Source: Beroe ovata (lineage: Eukaryota; Ctenophora; Nuda; Beroida; Beroidae). From it: 10,462 nt of DNA. Below, piece after piece: positions 7,622-10,462 of the stretch. The stretch spans positions 71,855 through 82,316 of the forward strand of contig CAMPET010000113.1 of assembly GCA_946803715.1 (NCBI GenBank), in the 5' to 3' direction. Position 1 is the first letter of the stretch. Each line of letters starts with the position of its first letter. The notes under the pieces were generated by a model that saw only the letters and a list, made by a program, of their open reading frames with translations, ran no database searches and was not told where the DNA came from. The position numbers and the translations under genes were made by a program.

Positions 7622-7771
7622 CTACACAGACACTCACACACTGACACACGGGCGGGGACCTATGAATAAGAGTGTGCCACGCGCTGATAGTCCACATCTT
7701 GATAATGATCATAGTTGTTCACAATGATATCAATTTGTTACTGATCGTATTTGTTACAATCATCAGTGTTC

Positions 7772-7910
7772 CTAATTCTGCTTCAAAGTGATGCACTCAT
7801 CTTTGACAAATTCATGTCTGGTGCCTCCAGTGTTTCTTCTAGGACTTCTTCCTTTGTACTCCACGTTTCCGGAGAACGACTGATACATATTCCAGGTCAC
7901 GATTGTTCAT
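7772..7910 (-). other. Three overlapping short minus-strand open frames
   Basis: All three minus-strand frames are open across most of this stretch. One runs from ATG 7910 to 7839 (23 residues, including DLEYVSVVLRKRG). Another runs from ATG 7888 to 7772 (38 residues, including YKGRSPRRNTGG). The third runs from 7896 to 7783 (37 codons, no early ATG, including EEVLEETLEAPD). Each reads like plausible protein, so the true frame, if any, cannot be chosen. They lie upstream, on the same strand, of the 7230-7621 relic and could be another piece of it. None is a recognised family. Confidence 0.15.
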
Positions 7911-7999
7911 CTGGCACTATACCATTCTACAGTATCAAGCCGACAAACATCTACTACGGGTGTGGGTGTTATACACTTTCGTATATTTTTCTGGCAAAA

Positions 8000-8055
8000 T
8001 CATCGCTCGGTCGGGAGTGGATTATGGAATGCAAGTATTATGGGATATATCCACA
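8000..8055 (+). repeat. Duplicated block 3, copy A (left of the gap)
   Basis: These 56 bases are repeated immediately after the 'n' at 8056. Both copies start TCATCGCTCGGTCGG and end GGGATATATCCACA. The only difference seen is one extra G in this copy. A 55-56-bp overlap like this is what unmerged contig ends would produce. Confidence 0.95.
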
Positions 8056-8056
8056 N
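8056..8056. other. Single-n contig join
   Basis: One ambiguous base lies exactly between the two copies of block 3. Plus-strand open frames reading through it (such as 7751-8191) carry an artificial duplicated segment. Confidence 0.9.
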
Positions 8057-8111
8057 TCATCGCTCGGTCGGAGTGGATTATGGAATGCAAGTATTATGGG
8101 ATATATCCACA
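8057..8111 (+). repeat. Duplicated block 3, copy B (right of the gap)
   Basis: This 55-bp counterpart of 8000-8055 differs by one deleted G in the G run after TCGG. Sequence beyond 8111 is unique. Confidence 0.95.
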
Positions 8112-8291
8112 ACAGCTGGGAGAAGTGTTACGGGTGGGGGGGGTCAATGGGTGCCGCGCCTGCATATCCCCTTTGTGTAACTCCTTTGTGAATCTGTTTA
8201 CTAACTGACAACTAACTGTCGCACATGTTGTGAAGGACAAGGAGAATAGAAGAGGTCTAGTTTCATTTAATTATTAGTGAGGGAGTAGGAG

Positions 8292-8292
<1 letters not shown>

Positions 8293-8338
<46 letters not shown>
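8293..8338. repeat. Pure (CA)23 microsatellite
   Basis: An uninterrupted array of 23 AC units, the longest perfect dinucleotide run in the window and therefore the most likely to be polymorphic. Confidence 0.98.
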
Positions 8339-8340
<2 letters not shown>

Positions 8341-8651
8341 TTTAAACATGCTACAACACTTTGTGTCTGAATAGCTGAATCTAACGCTGACTCATACCCA
8401 CACACTGACTTACAAAACTAAGATGTAGTGTATATGTCTGAGTGTATGACAAACTCTATTCAGTGGAAATTGAAGAAAGCTTCATTTGAAAATTCTGAGA
8501 CACGGGAAATTAAAAAAAACATCCCAAGAACCTGTTATTGGTATTTGAAGATTTGACTTGGGCCGTCTATCCAATATTCAAAATCTACTGCTAAGTTAGC
8601 CAACTCAAGTTTTGACCATGAGCTAACGCTATAATAATAAGTGTTGACACA

Positions 8652-8689
8652 TGCTATTTTAACTGCGAATATTCATTTGAATAATAGCA
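8652..8689. repeat. AT-rich hairpin with nested arms
   Basis: Outer arms TGCTATT and AATAGCA (7 bp) enclose an inner ATTCA/TGAAT pair separated by TT. It lies about 20 bp before the CRE-like octamer. Confidence 0.5.
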
Positions 8690-8707
8690 GTTCCGAGACA
8701 GTTTTCG

Positions 8708-8715
8708 TGACGTCA
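8708..8715. promoter_or_regulatory. CRE-like palindrome TGACGTCA (second copy)
   Basis: An exact full CRE octamer within the longer palindrome GTGACGTCAC (8707-8716). It lies about 170 bp upstream of the exon candidate at 8878, which makes it the more interesting of the two CREs, but no transcription start can be identified. Confidence 0.25.
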
Positions 8716-8877
8716 CCATCTGATAGTGTTATTAACGTGCAGTAGGAACCGCTGTCGACTAGAAGCTTAAAACTGCCGCTGCTAAACAGAGCTTATTCAT
8801 AGAGATGCAAGTCAGCATTCGGATCATGGTTTTGTAGATTCTTACTTCCTACGTGTCACAGTAGATAATTCTTGCAG

Positions 8878-9080
8878 AACTAGAGTTATTGGCCAATGGA
8901 AGAGAAGTAGGTGGCAATGACCATGATGTTGATGAGGTACTGGTATGTCCAAAGTGTAGGTGATAGTATCACCTGGCGATACCTACGTACATGACATGAA
9001 GAATACTACTTAAATCATAAAGCTTACCTACGGCTGTGTTATAATGTCTTTCTTTTTTATTTCCTAGTCCAGGTTACTAA
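8878..9080 (+). CDS. Candidate terminal exon pair of an unrecognised gene
   Basis: An 82-base segment (8878-8959) is preceded by ATAATTCTTGCAG, a reasonable 3' splice site, and followed by AG|GTGATAGT, a good 5' splice site. Only one frame is open; it encodes LELLANGREVGG, an acidic stretch, then EVLVCPKC. A 108-bp intron (8960-9067) would end in a strong polypyrimidine tract, TCTTTCTTTTTTATTTCCTAG. Splicing there completes an AG|T codon, adds Pro-Gly-Tyr and stops at TAA 9078-9080. The product tail would be acidic and end near a CxxC. If unspliced, the frame stops at TGA directly after the CxxC and one Arg. I recognise no family, and no phase-matched upstream exon with a convincing donor was found. 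Open frames this short are common by chance, so the splice context is the main support. Confidence 0.22.
8956..8986. promoter_or_regulatory. Palindrome covering the candidate 5' splice site
   Basis: GGTGATA and TATCACC (8959-8965 and 8967-8973) flank a single G, and the candidate GT donor (8960-8961) lies in the left arm. An alternative outer stem pairs GTAGGT (8956-8961) with ACCTAC (8981-8986). In RNA either fold would base-pair the donor. The structure is visible; any splicing role is inference. Confidence 0.35.
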
Positions 9081-9958
9081 GGGAATATTATTGTGGGCTA
9101 GGAGTCCTTATTCATCATATTTACTCCATACTCTGATTCAGGCTATCTAAATAGTGAATATTATTATGAGGAATCGATATTTAGCTTTGTGTAAGATAAT
9201 CGATTATAGCTCAGAGAGTCCGGTGAAGCAGCACCATCGGCAGGCGGCCTCTTTGCGCGGCGTATTTAGATGCTCATATTATCACAATTCAGTATAATGA
9301 TAGTAGTAGACCGAACATGAATATATTCAACTCATCAATATACGAACACGTGTACTGTAAGGAGATGAAATTAGGGTGAAGTGTCATATCTGCTTTGTGT
9401 ACAGCAGTATGCGAGGAGATAAGTGAGGTTGTGGTAAGATGTTCGTATGAAGCCGCAATGTCTGTGTGCGTGTGTTTTTGAAAACAGCAGACATCCCTTC
9501 TCTCTGGTAGAAAGTATCTCTTTGTGAAACAGCCTTGATTTAGACAGAATTCCAATCAAACAATCACAGTCCGACTATTAAAAATAAATTAACTGTCCTT
9601 TCAAAATTATCACATAATTAAATGTACGGTGCACTCTTTGTCATGAAAATATATTGGATGCGTTGTGATTTGGGAATTGAGGAATTCGGGCTTTTCTCTT
9701 TCTAACTTTGTGGGAAAGTCCAAATTCAGTCTATAATAGTAGGTATAATGAGTAGATATAGTCTTGATTATAATCTCAGGCATTCGGACTTTCTGCAGAA
9801 AAGCGAAATGTCAAGCAACTTCCAATGTATGTGTCCGTGATTCATATTGCATGAACCGATGACTACCTAATATTAATATTCATTGGCTGTAATTTATAGC
9901 TGATTATCACAATAAAGAAGACGTAAACAAGTAATAATTGCTCATTAGCAGCAATCAT

Positions 9959-9982
9959 TACTCATTAGCATATGAATGAGTA
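9959..9982. repeat. Inverted repeat, 8-bp arms, 8-nt loop
   Basis: TACTCATT and AATGAGTA flank AGCATATG. It overlaps a direct duplication of CTCATTAGCA (9941-9950 and 9961-9970). Confidence 0.7.
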
Positions 9983-10170
9983 TAAGTGAGTAGTGTAACA
10001 TGACAAGAATAATTGGCATGATATATTTTCAGAGAGGTATTCTAATTGTGCAGCTGCCATGTGATAATAACAAGTCACCATACAGCACGCGCCACACCCA
10101 TAAATTACGTGTTTGTTGAGGTTCAGTGGTTGTACCTACATATGAAGTGTCGTACCGTGATTGTTTGTTT

Positions 10171-10240
10171 ATAGTGGTTGATTGTGTACACTGTAGAGTG
10201 GTTGTTTGTGTAATGTACAATGGTTGTATTATACACTGTA
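10171..10240 (+). repeat. Degenerate tandem repeat, three units of about 24 bp
   Basis: Three successive units each contain (A/G)TGGTTGT-type sequence followed by TGTAC or ATACACTGTA. They begin near 10171, 10196 and 10219. The last two also form an inverted TGTACAATG/CACTGTACATTG relationship. Confidence 0.5.
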
Positions 10241-10412
10241 CATTGTTTAGAAACAGGTAGTTAGTAGTTAGCACCCAACATCAATACATGATAGTATCTA
10301 ACACGCTTGTAGAGTCGTTAGTAATTTTCAATTAGTACCTCACTCAATATAATACAGCTATGCTGTTTCAAATGTTGACATGACACCTATCACACGTCAC
10401 TTCAGAGATAGC

Positions 10413-10413
10413 A

Positions 10414-10456
<43 letters not shown>

Positions 10457-10462
10457 CACACA
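10413..10462. repeat. (CA)n microsatellite at window end
   Basis: A CA array with AAAC and CATA interruptions runs to the last base. Its interruptions resemble those of the array at 1-57, and its true length is unknown. Confidence 0.97.

Larger units (their letters stand above)
8339..8877. other. Unassigned AT-rich DNA upstream of an exon candidate
   Basis: No gene is supported. The stretch contains a hairpin (8652-8689) and a CRE-like palindrome (8708-8715). A plus-strand open segment at 8763-8834 contains an ATG at 8805. A 36-bp GT-AG interval (8829-8864) would join it in phase to the open frame at 8865, but an intron that short is doubtful. Confidence 0.45.
9081..10412. other. Unassigned AT-rich DNA
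   Basis: If the exon candidate is real, the first part would be 3' untranslated sequence, but no AATAAA appears until about 9580. No gene is supported. Minus-strand open frames at 9289-9555 and 10029-10274 have no recognisable features. Notable elements are an ATCGAT-containing inverted pair (9172-9205), a cluster of ATTA cores with an inverted repeat (9932-9982) and a degenerate tandem repeat (10171-10240). Confidence 0.5.

Noticed and set aside
7751-8191. 146-residue plus-strand ORF
   Set aside because: It reads through the 'n' and an artificial duplicate, so its length is inflated, and its translation shows no family features.
9289-9555. 88-residue minus-strand ORF, with a 62-residue overlapping one
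   Set aside because: It includes a His/Thr run from a TG-rich patch, shows no recognisable motif, and is of chance length for AT-rich DNA.
10029-10274. 81-residue minus-strand ORF
   Set aside because: Its Thr/Gln-rich part is the translation of the degenerate tandem repeat at 10171-10240.
1-10462. CRISPR array, rRNA, bacterial operon or phage genes
   Set aside because: No regularly spaced repeats with unique spacers, no rRNA-like conserved stretches and no closely packed ORFs were seen.

Overview
This window looks like non-coding, repeat-rich nuclear DNA from an animal, most likely a highly polymorphic (marine-type) invertebrate. The evidence is AT-rich sequence, many (CA)n/(TG)n arrays, no operon-like gene packing, no long clean ORF, and several near-identical blocks that differ by SNPs and small indels like two haplotypes. 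I cannot name the species. I found no complete protein-coding gene, rRNA, tRNA, CRISPR array or intact mobile element.

The dominant structure comes from assembly. Five single-base 'n' characters (1810, 3696, 4505, 6926, 8056) join contigs. Three of them are flanked on both sides by the same sequence: 1447-1774 with 1811-2122, 3763-4504 with 4506-5214, and 8000-8055 with 8057-8111. The other two lie in or at the edge of dinucleotide arrays. The simplest reading is that overlapping contig ends, or the two alleles, were placed side by side instead of merged. The real locus would then be about 1.1 kb shorter. The window also begins and ends inside CA arrays, so it may be a whole scaffold bounded by microsatellites.

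Layout: 1-1446, CA arrays and unassigned DNA with a 13-bp inverted repeat, a CRE palindrome and a compound CA minisatellite. 1447-2122, first duplicated block. 2123-3636, unassigned DNA with several perfect palindromes. 3637-3720, a TG array containing a gap. 3763-5214, second duplicated block, holding a 168-bp core identical in both copies although its flanks differ. 5215-6925, unassigned DNA with one cysteine-rich open frame and an 85-bp-spaced repeat. 7230-7910, a GC-richer patch with several coding-like but broken minus-strand frames. 8000-8111, third duplicated block. 8293-8338, CA array. 8878-9080, a possible plus-strand terminal exon pair, the best hint of a real gene. 9081-10462, AT-rich unassigned DNA ending in a CA array.

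No genes can be shown to work together here. The points most worth following are the allelic duplications, the unusually conserved 168-bp core, the exon candidate whose donor sits in a palindrome, and the decayed minus-strand coding patch. I found no convincing new biological system.
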